A stretch of 64,000 nt of DNA, taken from positions 124,001 through 188,000 of the forward strand of contig NZ_CP103950.1 of the NCBI RefSeq assembly GCF_030517065.1, read 5' to 3'. Each line of letters begins with the position of its first letter. Position 1 is the stretch's first letter. The position numbers and the translations under genes were made by a program. The notes below the pieces were generated by a model. That model searched no databases and had not been told where the DNA came from. It was given only the letters and a program-made list of their open reading frames with translations. Shown piece after piece: positions 35,951-44,841 of the stretch. Source of the DNA: Riemerella columbina. GTDB taxonomy: Bacteria > Bacteroidota > Bacteroidia > Flavobacteriales > Weeksellaceae.

Positions 35951-35970
35951 TGAAAAATAAAAATATAACT

Positions 35971-36462
35971 ATGCGAAAAATTTCTATTTTGGCTGTATGC
36001 GCTACAGCACTTTTAACAACGAGTTGTGCTTCTATTGTAAGTAAAAGTAGTTGGCCTATTATGATTAGTAGTAATCCATCAGAGGCTAAAATTACGATTA
36101 CCGATAAAAAAGGAGTGGATATTTACACAGGTTTCACACCTACAACTATAAAATTAAAATCAGGAAGTGGTTTTTTTGGAAAGGCAAGATATCAAGTAAA
36201 ATTGGAAAAAGAAGGTTTTCAAACCAAAATAGTTCCAATAGAATTTAAATTAAATGGTTGGTATTTTGGTAATATTCTTTTTGGAGGGTTTATTGGATTA
36301 CTTATTGTAGACCCTGCTACTGGTGCTATGTACCGATTAGAAACAGAAACTATCAATGAAACGCTACAAAGAGAAAATACCGTATCTCAAGTGCAAGAAT
36401 TGAGAATTATGGATATTAACCAACTTACCGAAGAACAAAGAAAACACTTAGTAAAACTTTAA
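35971..36462 (+). CDS. PEGA-like lipoprotein
   Basis: 163 aa from the ATG at 35971 (MRKISILAVCATALLTTSC), a lipoprotein signal with lipobox TTSC. A PEGA-like segment follows (ISSNPSEAKITITDKKG, TPTTIKLKSGSG, YQVKLEKEGFQTK), then a hydrophobic glycine-rich stretch (WYFGNILFGGFIGLLIVDP) and a polar tail. Probably anchored in the envelope; function unknown. Confidence 0.75.
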   Translation: MRKISILAVCATALLTTSCASIVSKSSWPIMISSNPSEAKITITDKKGVDIYTGFTPTTIKLKSGSGFFGKARYQVKLEKEGFQTKIVPIEFKLNGWYFGNILFGGFIGLLIVDPATGAMYRLETETINETLQRENTVSQVQELRIMDINQLTEEQRKHLVKL

Positions 36463-36470
36463 GAAAATAA

Positions 36471-36502
36471 AAAAGCCTTATCAAAACTGATAAGGCTTTT
36501 TT
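36471..36502. terminator. Bidirectional terminator between lipoprotein gene and ybeY
   Basis: 13-bp stem AAAAGCCTTATCA / TGATAAGGCTTTT with 4-nt loop and T run, between convergent genes. Confidence 0.87.
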
Positions 36503-36516
36503 GTTTATTTTTTTCT

Positions 36517-36930
36517 CTATTTTAAGATTTTTTGAATATAAAAATCCTCCTTCCCTCTCATTTCCTTAACCTCGGCTTCGGTTTTATCTTTATAGCCACA
36601 AAGATGCAAAATGCCGTGGGCTAATACCCGATGAAACTCCTCATTATGGTCTTTAGAAAGGCTATTAGCGTTCTCCGCAATACGCGGCAAAGATACGAAA
36701 ATATCTCCTGATATGGTATTCCCACGCACATAGTCAAAAGTGATGATGTCCGTGTAATAATTGTGCTGGAGGTAATCTTGATTGATTTTGAGAAGATAGG
36801 CATCATCACAGAAAATATAGTTGATATCGCCTAATTTTTTATTTTCTTGGATGATGATATTTTTAAGCCAAACCTTCAAATCTTCTGATAGTGGAATAGC
36901 TTCTATATTTTCAAAAAAGAATTGTATCAT
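36517..36930 (-). CDS. ybeY: Endoribonuclease YbeY (rRNA maturation)
   Basis: 137 aa. The metal-binding signature appears as HRVLAHGILHLCGYKDKTEAE. The third ligand His of many YbeY proteins is replaced by the KDK form common in Bacteroidota. The upstream part ITFDYVRGNTISGDIFVSLPRI matches the family. Zinc-dependent RNase in 16S rRNA processing and ribosome quality control. 27 bp after the patatin gene, likely co-transcribed. Confidence 0.93.
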   Translation of the reverse strand: MIQFFFENIEAIPLSEDLKVWLKNIIIQENKKLGDINYIFCDDAYLLKINQDYLQHNYYTDIITFDYVRGNTISGDIFVSLPRIAENANSLSKDHNEEFHRVLAHGILHLCGYKDKTEAEVKEMRGKEDFYIQKILK

Positions 36931-36957
36931 ATATGTATTATTTTAAAAATTAAATCT

Positions 36958-39111
36958 TTAAAACCAATGCCCTAAAATCACATTAAAAATACCTTTATTT
37001 TTGGAGCTGATGGCTTGGCTATAGTTGATTTTAATCTGTCCAAACGGCGATTTATAGCCTGCGGTAAGCCCTACCGAAGTTTGCTCAATTTTTAAAATCT
37101 GTTTCATATTGATATCATTAAATGGGTTGGCGAGGTCAAGATGAGCGGTTACAAAATAATTTTTATCTATTTTAAACTGAAATTTTTGGCTGGCAACTAA
37201 GATATTATTCGTGTCTAAATCGCCTAAATAAAAGCCTTTAAGCTTTACAAAATTACCCAATTTTTGCTCAAAAATACCGCCCGCTCTATATTGATAGAAA
37301 TACGGCAGATAGTCTTCATTCAGCGTGAAACCGCCAAATAAATTGAGCTGATAGGTTAGCCAAGAACTCAATGGGAAGTTAAGGCGAATATCCGCTTTTG
37401 CTTGGATGGCTTTTTGGTTTATTTGGTTATTAAAAATGTCTAAAACCTTCCCTTCAACATCCATATAAATCCCTCTACTAGGGAAACTTTTATCATCTTG
37501 GGTATCGCTTTTAATGAAGATATAAGGGTTGAAAAAACTCTGTGTAGGCTGCCCAGAATCACTGATTTTATAATAATCTAAGCTGAGTCCTCCACCAATG
37601 GCATAGCGGTCACGCCATACGGATTGAATAAAAACTTCGTTTCTAAACCAACTCCAACTTTCCGTGATGTTGCCTTGGTTATTTTTAAGGTTGAGTTTCA
37701 TCCCCGAGGTATAAAATCCTAAGCCAGGAATATAGCCATTATCCATAAAATAATTGAAATAATACCTCGGCTGGTCGCCCACCACCACATCTAAAGAGAT
37801 AATAGAATTTTTGAGCAATAGGCGTTTTACCGTAGCATTGAGCAATAATCCTGTTTTAAAAATATCATCATAATGCAGTCCAAATTTGAGAAAATAGCGA
37901 CTTTTATCCTCATCTACCGAGAGCTGGAGCACATTTTTATCTTGACTTTGGATAATATCATAATTGATTAAATTGTAATTATTGGTGGCGTAGAGTTTAT
38001 CAATCATCTTATTGATGCTGTGGTAAGTCTGCAATGATGGTAGGCTCAGGTTCATTTTCCCTTGTACATAGGCGGCATTAAATATTTTATTATTCTGGAG
38101 CGCCAAACTGTCTATTTTATACACATTAGAATACACTGTATTGATAGGAAAATTGATGCTATGCTCCTTTTTAGGCAACCGCGACAGCACAGGGATGTAT
38201 TTTTGAGCCTCTGCAAAGCCCGCTTTTAGGATTTTTTCCTTATCGCCGTAGCTGGTGGCATTGTAATGCTCTAAATTGGGCTTGATGTTGATCGTGGTAT
38301 ATTGGTATTGCTTTTGGGTTTCTTTTTGGATGCCGAAGTCTATGACTTGGTTGAGAATACTGATGGCACTTTGCAAATCTTCGCGTTTGGCTAAACCTTG
38401 GTTTAAATCTACACCGATAACGATATCCATTCCCTTTTCTTTTAACGGTTCAGAAGGATAATTCATCGTCATTGCGCCATCAATATAGAGACTATCACCA
38501 ATTTTTACAGGATCCATGAGAGAAGGATAGGCGGCACTCGCCATAATCGCTTTGATAAGGTCGCCTTTTTCAAAAATCTTCATCGTTCCCGTTTCTAAAT
38601 TCGTGGTAACGCACATAAAGGGAATTGGCAGTTTAGAAAAATCCTCCGTATGGTTCACATTTTTAAACAATTCCTTTAGCATATAGATATTCTTTTGCCC
38701 TGTGGAAATCGCTTTGGGAAGGACATTCAATTTGCCATCTACAATGGGTACCGTCAATAGGTATTTATCCGTTGTTTTATTGAAAAAAGTGGTTTCTTTT
38801 CGGTTTTTTTCATTGGCGATGATGTCGTAAAAATCAGTTTCTAAAATGATTTTCTCTATCTCTTTTCCGCTATAACCAGAGGCGTACAGCCCACCCACAA
38901 TGGCGCCCATACTGGTCCCAGCAATATAATCTATTTTGATGCCTAAGGAATCTAAAACCTTTAAAACGCCCACATGAGCAAAGCCTTTGGCGCCGCCACC
39001 TGCCAAGGAAAGTCCTATTTTAGGACGATGCTGAGAGGCAAGGCTATCTTTCTTCTGTGCTGGAGCCCAACCCATCAAAAAAAGGCTGATGATTAAAACT
39101 AAATTTTTCAT
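36958..39111 (-). CDS. Patatin-like phospholipase with C-terminal BamA-like beta-barrel
   Basis: 717 aa with a signal peptide (MKNLVLIISLFLMGWAPAQ). Patatin domain (residues ~30-330): oxyanion loop LSLAGGGAKGFAHVGVL, nucleophile elbow GTSMGA (Ser67) and catalytic Asp in YIDGAMTMNYP (~211). Then a POTRA-like segment and a C-terminal D15/BamA-type barrel of about 320 residues ending in FNVILGHWF. This is the RssA/PlpD-like outer-membrane architecture (type Vd-like). Target lipids unknown. Confidence 0.92.
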   Translation of the reverse strand: MKNLVLIISLFLMGWAPAQKKDSLASQHRPKIGLSLAGGGAKGFAHVGVLKVLDSLGIKIDYIAGTSMGAIVGGLYASGYSGKEIEKIILETDFYDIIANEKNRKETTFFNKTTDKYLLTVPIVDGKLNVLPKAISTGQKNIYMLKELFKNVNHTEDFSKLPIPFMCVTTNLETGTMKIFEKGDLIKAIMASAAYPSLMDPVKIGDSLYIDGAMTMNYPSEPLKEKGMDIVIGVDLNQGLAKREDLQSAISILNQVIDFGIQKETQKQYQYTTINIKPNLEHYNATSYGDKEKILKAGFAEAQKYIPVLSRLPKKEHSINFPINTVYSNVYKIDSLALQNNKIFNAAYVQGKMNLSLPSLQTYHSINKMIDKLYATNNYNLINYDIIQSQDKNVLQLSVDEDKSRYFLKFGLHYDDIFKTGLLLNATVKRLLLKNSIISLDVVVGDQPRYYFNYFMDNGYIPGLGFYTSGMKLNLKNNQGNITESWSWFRNEVFIQSVWRDRYAIGGGLSLDYYKISDSGQPTQSFFNPYIFIKSDTQDDKSFPSRGIYMDVEGKVLDIFNNQINQKAIQAKADIRLNFPLSSWLTYQLNLFGGFTLNEDYLPYFYQYRAGGIFEQKLGNFVKLKGFYLGDLDTNNILVASQKFQFKIDKNYFVTAHLDLANPFNDINMKQILKIEQTSVGLTAGYKSPFGQIKINYSQAISSKNKGIFNVILGHWF

Positions 39112-39154
39112 ACCATAATACCGTTTGAAGACTTAATATTCTGAAAATGATACG

Positions 39155-39162
39155 CAAAGATA
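39155..39162 (-). promoter_or_regulatory. -7 promoter element of the patatin gene
   Basis: Minus-strand TATCTTTG, a perfect TAnnTTTG, 44 bp upstream of the ATG. Confidence 0.5.
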
Positions 39163-39222
39163 AAGGATAAAAATGAAACTCCTACCAATTGAATTTTATA
39201 ATTCGTGATGCGTACAATAACA

Positions 39223-39254
39223 AAAGGCTAAAAACATTCCCGTTTTTAGCCTTT
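39223..39254 (-). terminator. Terminator of the TonB-receptor/DUF2807 operon
   Basis: 13-bp stem (39223-39235 with 39242-39254) with 6-nt loop, followed on the minus strand by a T-rich tract, downstream of the last DUF2807 gene. Confidence 0.8.
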
Positions 39255-39287
39255 GTTTGATGTTTAAGCGTGTTTGAGCCCTATAGA

Positions 39288-39986
39288 TTAAGACTTTATA
39301 ACTTTTCCAGAACTGAAAGTTTCCGTTTTGATATTCTGATATTTAAGATTTTTAAGGTCAATTTTGGCAGCGGTGGAGGCTTCGGCTTTGACCTTCTCGG
39401 CGTTGCCACTTAGGCGGCTATAGCTTGAGGAAGTTGCCTCTATGTCTAATGTTTGGCATTCTATATTGGCATTTAACTTGGCAGCACTACTTATTTCAAT
39501 ATTGAGGGTTTTGGCGGATAAATTCCCAATAAGTTGACTGGCACTGTTCAAATCCACCGAAAGTTTTTCTGAGTTAAAGGTATCTTTTACTACAACTAAA
39601 GCCGCCGCAGAGGCTTCTAAATTCTGCAAATCCTTCATATAAACTGTAACCTCCGTGCGTAGATTGACCAACTCTTTATCCGTTTTGTACTTTACATTTA
39701 GCATTTGGTGGTGGTTGGTTACCTCTATGTATTCCATCGCGTTAGAGTTGATTTCCACCCTGTTTTCATCGGCTTTTTTGATGAAAAATCTCATAGCGGC
39801 GGAGGCTTCCACTTTGGAGAAATCGCCTACGCTGAAGGATTTAATCACCATAGGTTGGGTTTTTAGATTTTTTTGATCTTTTGAGGTATTTTTGGAATAA
39901 TAAACACTGCCACTATCCACTGGGATATTGATGGTGCAAGCATTCAATACGAGACTCCCTAAGAGTAAATACAGACTTGATTTCAT
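39288..39986 (-). CDS. DUF2807 (head GIN domain) lipoprotein
   Basis: 232 aa. Lipoprotein signal MKSSLYLLLGSLVLNAC with lipobox LNAC. The rest is a DUF2807 adhesin-like beta-helix with repeated short strands (EASAAALVVV, SSAAKLNANI, ATSSSYSRL). A paralogue of the adjacent 310-aa protein, 17 bp downstream of it. Likely surface or periplasmic; function unknown. Confidence 0.85.
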   Translation of the reverse strand: MKSSLYLLLGSLVLNACTINIPVDSGSVYYSKNTSKDQKNLKTQPMVIKSFSVGDFSKVEASAAMRFFIKKADENRVEINSNAMEYIEVTNHHQMLNVKYKTDKELVNLRTEVTVYMKDLQNLEASAAALVVVKDTFNSEKLSVDLNSASQLIGNLSAKTLNIEISSAAKLNANIECQTLDIEATSSSYSRLSGNAEKVKAEASTAAKIDLKNLKYQNIKTETFSSGKVIKS

Positions 39987-40003
39987 ATTTTATTCGTTTT
40001 TAT

Positions 40004-40936
40004 TTAATTTGTGATGACTTTACCTGAAGAATTTTGACTTTTTTCTAAATTGGAATAGCGCACATTTTTAATATTGATATCGCCAGAGCTATTTGCTGAA
40101 GCTTCTATCGATTGAGCCTCGCCGCTTAGTTTAATATCGCCAGAAGATGAGGCTTTTAGACTTAAAGTTTTGGTTGAAATTCGGGCATCTATATCCCCAC
40201 TACTTGAGCTGGTTAGGTTAATTTTGTCAGCGCTAAAATCGCCAGAAATATCACCCGAGCTACTTGCCGAGGCATATAGCGTTTTGGCTTTGCCATTCTT
40301 CAAAGTAATAGTCCCTGAAGAAGAGCTGGTCAGCTGTATTTGTTCCATCATTTCCGAGGTGGAATTGAGTTTAATATCACCCGAAGAAGAGGCACTGGCG
40401 GTCAATTGTTGGGCTTGAATATCCGCAAAAATATTCCCATTGCTGGAGCTTTTCACCTCTAATTGAGTACAAGAAAACGGTCCGCTGATCTTCCCCGAAC
40501 TACTGGCAGCAAGGCGAAGGTTGGATGATGTAAACCCTTTTTCCACCGTTATAGCGCCCAAGCTGGAAGCCTCTAAACTTTGGAAAGAAGGCGTATAGAC
40601 GATAATTTTGGTTTCAGCATTTTTTAAATTTACATTTTTTTGGTATTGAACGCTCAACCGACCGTTATTATTTTTCACAGTAAGATAGTCTAATGCGTTG
40701 GAAATCACTACTACTTTGGATTTTTCAGAAGGTTGGATCTTCATTTTCATATGACTTTGGCAATGGATATCCGAGAAAGTTCCCACGGTGTAGGTTTTTT
40801 CCTGTTGCGGCACTTGGCTAAGATTTACGGTAGTGCCTTGCTCTGCCATTTCCGCTATTTGGTTGGTATCAAGATTGACTTGGCAAGCGCTTAGGGTTGA
40901 CAGTATGCTCAGCGCTAAAATGAAATTTTTGTTCAT
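40004..40936 (-). CDS. DUF2807 (head GIN domain) lipoprotein with SSSGDI repeats
   Basis: 310 aa. Lipoprotein signal MNKNFILALSILSTLSAC (lipobox LSAC). Between about residues 125 and 300 there are at least eight irregular copies of a (A/T)SSSG(D/T/K)I unit about 20-25 residues apart, a regular beta-helix pattern. DUF2807 family. Second gene of the operon behind the TonB-receptor-like barrel. Confidence 0.87.
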   Translation of the reverse strand: MNKNFILALSILSTLSACQVNLDTNQIAEMAEQGTTVNLSQVPQQEKTYTVGTFSDIHCQSHMKMKIQPSEKSKVVVISNALDYLTVKNNNGRLSVQYQKNVNLKNAETKIIVYTPSFQSLEASSLGAITVEKGFTSSNLRLAASSSGKISGPFSCTQLEVKSSSNGNIFADIQAQQLTASASSSGDIKLNSTSEMMEQIQLTSSSSGTITLKNGKAKTLYASASSSGDISGDFSADKINLTSSSSGDIDARISTKTLSLKASSSGDIKLSGEAQSIEASANSSGDINIKNVRYSNLEKSQNSSGKVITN

Positions 40937-40966
40937 AAGAAAAAGTTTTAGGAGTACAATTTAAAG

Positions 40967-43039
40967 TTAAAAATTAACGGCTTCTGCAGTATTATTTTGA
41001 AGTTTTTTCTCGGTTTGGAGTTTTTTACCTGTAGAGAAATCATAACTTAATCCGAAAATCAACATATTTTTATTATTGAAAATCTTCGTATTTTGGGTAT
41101 AATTGACCAAAGAAGTATCCAGCGTTTGGGTTTCATATTGAGAGGGCATCCCTATCCAATACATCCCTGTGGAGAACTGCCAGTTGTTGAGCTGATACGA
41201 GATTGCCAAATGATTGGCGTTTTCATCTTTGCTCAGAAATGCCCCATTGATGCTGAACACAGGGATAAGGAAGGTGTACTGTAGCTTGAAATTTTTGTAT
41301 TGAGAAAGCAAGCTGAATCTATTCTGAATAAACTGATTTTGGAAAGACTGCCCATCTTGGGTTTTGAGCTTCATAGACACAGGATTGAGCCACAAGCTGA
41401 GATTTAATAAATTATTCCCAAAAGGCTTATAACTTCCGCTGATGCTGGCGCCATACTCAGAAAAATCGGCGTTTTCGTAGGTTAGAGCATAGCCTCCTGT
41501 GACTGGGCTCGCAACATAGCGCTGAGAGAAATAATGGTACACCCGATTATAAAAAGCATTAAAATTAACATCTATATATTTAGAATTAAATGAATAAATG
41601 AGATTATTTCGGAATAATTGTTGAGATTTAAGGTAAGGATTTCCTGTTTTCACAATATTGGGTACTATTTGCGCCACATTACTACTCAATGCCGTTGCCT
41701 GAGGGCTATTGGAGGTATAATAAGAAGTCAGCCTAAGGCTTTGATTGTTCTTTATTGGATAGCTCAGCACAAACTTAGGCGAGGGTGTCCATTGGTTGTC
41801 CACCGTTTCTTTACTTTTGTTACGGATATGGGAGAGCCCAATCCCTATGCGATAGCTCAGTTTCGCCCACTTTCCTGAATATTCGGTATAAAAATATTGA
41901 TTGAAATAGTTGACATCATAATGCGTGGCACCCAGCAAGTTTTTCAAATCGTTGTTCACCGCCGTATTCTCCACCCGATAGCCAGAACTCAACTTGCCTT
42001 TTTCAAATTGATGCGTATGCGCCACTTCCCCTATAATGCCAGTTTGCTTGGCATTAAGCAGCATATGATCATTGAATATATCGGCATTGGTGGCGATGTC
42101 CCACTCGTGGCTCTGGCGTGTGGACTGCGTACGGTAATGGGAACCCACCAAATTGAGTGATAATTCATCTTTTTTACCCAATGGTTTAGAAAAATATAAA
42201 TCTAAAGTCGGCGTGTTAAATTTTTCATGTTCGTTGCGCGTATTTTGGTGCTCTGCGCGATAAGTATCTATATTGTAAAGCGATTGACCTTCGCCATCAG
42301 AAAAATAAGAAAATGGCCATAGTTTGAGTTTCGCTTGGAAGGTATAATCTCCGCTGATTGCCCGTGTGTAGCGCAATTCAATATTTTGGCTGGTATATCC
42401 GAAATGCTCTTTGGAATGGTTGGTGGTGCGGTATTGCTGCCCGTTGAGTTGGTAGGCGTAGGTTTCCTCAGCTTGGCGGTTGTCGTAGTTTCGGTAATTG
42501 AGCTGATATTCCAGTCCAAAATCGTTATTGCCCTTGGTATAGCTCACATAGCCCGAACCATCGGTAAAGCCCGTGAGTGGCGATGTAGTAATATTGGCGC
42601 CGTAAGAATACCCGAGTTCAGGGTTTCTCGTGATGATGTTCACCACCGTGTCTGCCCTCTGCGCATACCTTGCAGGCGGAATGTCAAAATATTCCACACG
42701 CACCACATTGGTCGGCGCAATGCTCTTGATTTGGTTGTCGCTCGCCTCAATGCCATTAACGAGGAACAAAGTTTTACCACCTTTAATGTTTTTGATGGTC
42801 TGCGTAACGGGATCCAGCAGCAACTCTGGCAAGGTTTCCAACAAATCTTTGGAATGCCGAGCCAGTTCCAGCGCTTTTTTATCAAAAGTATAGCTCGCGT
42901 GGTCGGCATATTGCTTTTTGCGTTGAGATTTAATGATTACTTCTTGAAGATTTTTAGTGTCTATAGTGTCTTGTTTTTGCTCCTGAGCGGTAACGACTCC
43001 AAATGCGAATACTGATAAAATAGCAATTTTGATTTTCAT
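40967..43039 (-). CDS. TonB-dependent-receptor-like outer-membrane barrel
   Basis: 690 aa from the ATG at 43039 (MKIKIAILSVFAFGVVTAQ, a Sec signal peptide). An upstream start in the same frame adds 34 residues without a signal and crosses the promoter. A plug-like domain follows (LQEVIIKSQRKKQYADHASYT, GGKTLFLVNGIEAS, VVRVEYFDIPPARYA), then a long barrel rich in Tyr/Asn/Gln strands ending LIFGLSYDFSTGKK. No carboxypeptidase-like repeat and no complete TonB box seen. Resembles the outer-membrane beta-barrel/TonB receptor group; substrate unknown. First gene of the operon. Confidence 0.85.
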   Translation of the reverse strand: MKIKIAILSVFAFGVVTAQEQKQDTIDTKNLQEVIIKSQRKKQYADHASYTFDKKALELARHSKDLLETLPELLLDPVTQTIKNIKGGKTLFLVNGIEASDNQIKSIAPTNVVRVEYFDIPPARYAQRADTVVNIITRNPELGYSYGANITTSPLTGFTDGSGYVSYTKGNNDFGLEYQLNYRNYDNRQAEETYAYQLNGQQYRTTNHSKEHFGYTSQNIELRYTRAISGDYTFQAKLKLWPFSYFSDGEGQSLYNIDTYRAEHQNTRNEHEKFNTPTLDLYFSKPLGKKDELSLNLVGSHYRTQSTRQSHEWDIATNADIFNDHMLLNAKQTGIIGEVAHTHQFEKGKLSSGYRVENTAVNNDLKNLLGATHYDVNYFNQYFYTEYSGKWAKLSYRIGIGLSHIRNKSKETVDNQWTPSPKFVLSYPIKNNQSLRLTSYYTSNSPQATALSSNVAQIVPNIVKTGNPYLKSQQLFRNNLIYSFNSKYIDVNFNAFYNRVYHYFSQRYVASPVTGGYALTYENADFSEYGASISGSYKPFGNNLLNLSLWLNPVSMKLKTQDGQSFQNQFIQNRFSLLSQYKNFKLQYTFLIPVFSINGAFLSKDENANHLAISYQLNNWQFSTGMYWIGMPSQYETQTLDTSLVNYTQNTKIFNNKNMLIFGLSYDFSTGKKLQTEKKLQNNTAEAVNF

Positions 43040-43070
43040 TTTTATAATTGTTAGATCATGATTAGGGCAA

Positions 43071-43078
43071 CAAATATA
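43071..43078 (-). promoter_or_regulatory. -7 promoter element of the TonB-receptor operon
   Basis: Minus-strand TATATTTG, a perfect TAnnTTTG, 32 bp before the ATG at 43039; it supports that start. Confidence 0.55.
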
Positions 43079-43141
43079 ATCAATATTTTTAATTATAAGG
43101 AAATTGTTTTTTATTTTTTGTAAGAAAAAAGAAAAAATCAT

Positions 43142-43787
43142 AATTTATAAAGAAAGGGTTAAGAATTTGAAATATCAATTATTAGTTTATAAAGATGATC
43201 AAGAATTGTTTCAGTATCATCCTTGTACTATGTTTGATTGTTGGTATGATTATTACACATTAGAAAAAGGAAGGGAATACAAATACAATTAAAAGTTAAT
43301 TCTAAAATATATAAATCTGATGTGGTTGATTTTGTTTACTCAATGTTTTTATCTTGATGGATAGTATACAATTTATTAGTTATAAAAAGCACCTATGACC
43401 AATGGAATGTTGGTCTGGTACAGAATTAATAAATAGGTATAACATGGAAATATTTCTACTTAGTAGAAATATTTGATAAACCATTATTTATCAAAAAAAA
43501 TAAATTATTTAAAATATAAATGAAAATTTATAATATTAGTAATAAAAAATATATACTTTTGCGAATACTACCATCTCTATATAAAAACATTTCAGACGAT
43601 ATCTGCTGGCTTTCAGTTTCATAATTTGTTTTTGCATCCGCAATTTGTCAAGTCGATTTTAAGCAATACTATAACTTTTAAAATATAAAATATTAATTAT
43701 CAGTATTTTATATTTATAAATTAAAGAAAAAAGGTATTTTTCTTTTCTATATCCAAAAAAAGATTAAATTTGTCAGAAACAATTTTT
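43142..43787. other. AT-rich intergenic region with tandem hairpins before the toxin locus
   Basis: About 650 bp with no supported gene. It contains a perfect 12-bp inverted repeat (43448-43459 with 43463-43474, loop TTA) directly followed by a 7-bp one (TGATAAA / TTTATCA, 43474-43493). Two TAnnTTTG elements follow: TACTTTTG at 43554-43561 and TAAATTTG at 43765-43772. The first would give a leader of about 210 nt before the next gene. Confidence 0.5.
43554..43561 (+). promoter_or_regulatory. Candidate -7 promoter element of the toxin locus
   Basis: TACTTTTG, a perfect TAnnTTTG, 227 bp before the ATG at 43788. A second match (TAAATTTG, 43765-43772) lies 16 bp before the ATG, so which one is used is unclear. 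Confidence 0.4.
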
Positions 43788-44837
43788 ATGAAAAAAATCA
43801 CTTTGCTATTATTTGGGTTACAGATACTTGTCTATCATTCTCAAACATGGAGCCTTAATGGGAATTCAGGAACTACTGATAGTAATTTTATTGGGACAAC
43901 AGATTCAAAGCCATTAATTATAAAGACAAATAATAAGGAAGCTTTTAGAGTAGCCCCTAACGGTAATATCGGTATTGGAACAGACAATCCTATAGAAAGT
44001 TTAACCCTTCACGGGAAACATATAAGGCTTACTGGAATGCATCCAAGTAGTCAGAATACAGTAGGTGGAGGACCAGGTATTGTTTTTGGAGATACAAATG
44101 ATAATCCTAATACTCAAAGCAATAGAGGGCAGTGGGTTATAGAATATATCGTAAAAGAGCAAAATGATAATATAGTAGGAGGGCTAAACTTTTTTAAACC
44201 TTGGCCAGCAAATTACGCAGCAAATTATTATTTATTTCTTAGTAATAAAGGTAATATAGGGATAAGAACAGGAAACCCTAGGGCAAAATTAGATATTAAT
44301 AATAAGATATTATTTGATTATGATGCACCAGTGTATGGAACAGCGATTGTTGCTACGAATGGTGGATGGTCAAGATCTTATGGATTTATGAGTCAAGATG
44401 GCACAACCAAATTGGCAGCAGGATTTGGTGGATATGGTAGTGGAAATCAGATTGATAATTTATTTATAGGTAGAGAGTATAATGATTATGTTATTAAAAC
44501 AGAGTTAGAAAATAAATCAACATCATTTGCAGGTAATGTTAAGATTGATGCAAAATTAGAAGCTAAGGAAATTAAAGTTACTACAACCCCAACAGCAGAT
44601 TTTGTGTTTAATGAAAAATATTCTTTATTGAGTTTAGAAGAAGTGGAAAGGTATATTGCAGAAAGAAAACACTTACCAGAAATAGCCTCTGCATTTGAAA
44701 TGGAAAAGGAAGGGATTAATATAGGTGATTTCCAAATAAAGTTACTACAGAAGATAGAAGAATTAACACTTTATATTATTGAGCTTAATAAGCAAAATAA
44801 AGCTCTGCAAGAACGCTTAGAACATCTTGAAAAATAA
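43788..44837 (+). CDS. Exported tail-fibre-like protein with C-terminal coiled coil
   Basis: 349 aa from the ATG at 43788 (MKKITLLLFGLQILVYHSQ, signal peptide). A TTG six codons earlier is unlikely. The N-terminal half has fibre-type repeats (VAPNGNIGIGTDNPIESLTL, LSNKGNIGIRTGNPRAKL). The C-terminus (SLEEVERYIAERKHLPEIAS, LLQKIEELTLYIIELNKQNK) is the conserved helical ending of flavobacterial tail-fibre-like surface proteins, a trimerising coiled coil. First gene of the toxin locus; possibly a surface stalk or receptor binder for the RHS protein (inference). Confidence 0.72.
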   Translation: MKKITLLLFGLQILVYHSQTWSLNGNSGTTDSNFIGTTDSKPLIIKTNNKEAFRVAPNGNIGIGTDNPIESLTLHGKHIRLTGMHPSSQNTVGGGPGIVFGDTNDNPNTQSNRGQWVIEYIVKEQNDNIVGGLNFFKPWPANYAANYYLFLSNKGNIGIRTGNPRAKLDINNKILFDYDAPVYGTAIVATNGGWSRSYGFMSQDGTTKLAAGFGGYGSGNQIDNLFIGREYNDYVIKTELENKSTSFAGNVKIDAKLEAKEIKVTTTPTADFVFNEKYSLLSLEEVERYIAERKHLPEIASAFEMEKEGINIGDFQIKLLQKIEELTLYIIELNKQNKALQERLEHLEK

Positions 44838-44841
44838 TACT

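Noticed and set aside
35950..35970. GTG start extending the PEGA-like lipoprotein by seven residues
   Set aside because: It overlaps the TAAATTTG promoter box and weakens the lipoprotein signal; the ATG at 35971 fits better.
42335..43015. 226-codon plus-strand ORF
   Set aside because: Antisense to the plug domain of the TonB-receptor-like gene; no recognisable domain of its own.
43039..43141. N-terminal extension of the TonB-receptor-like protein
   Set aside because: The extension would span the -7 box and the leader, and the signal peptide begins at the internal Met.
43104..43292. 62-codon ORF starting with TTG
   Set aside because: Weak start, no promoter or family, AT-rich low-complexity beginning. 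Not enough to call a gene.
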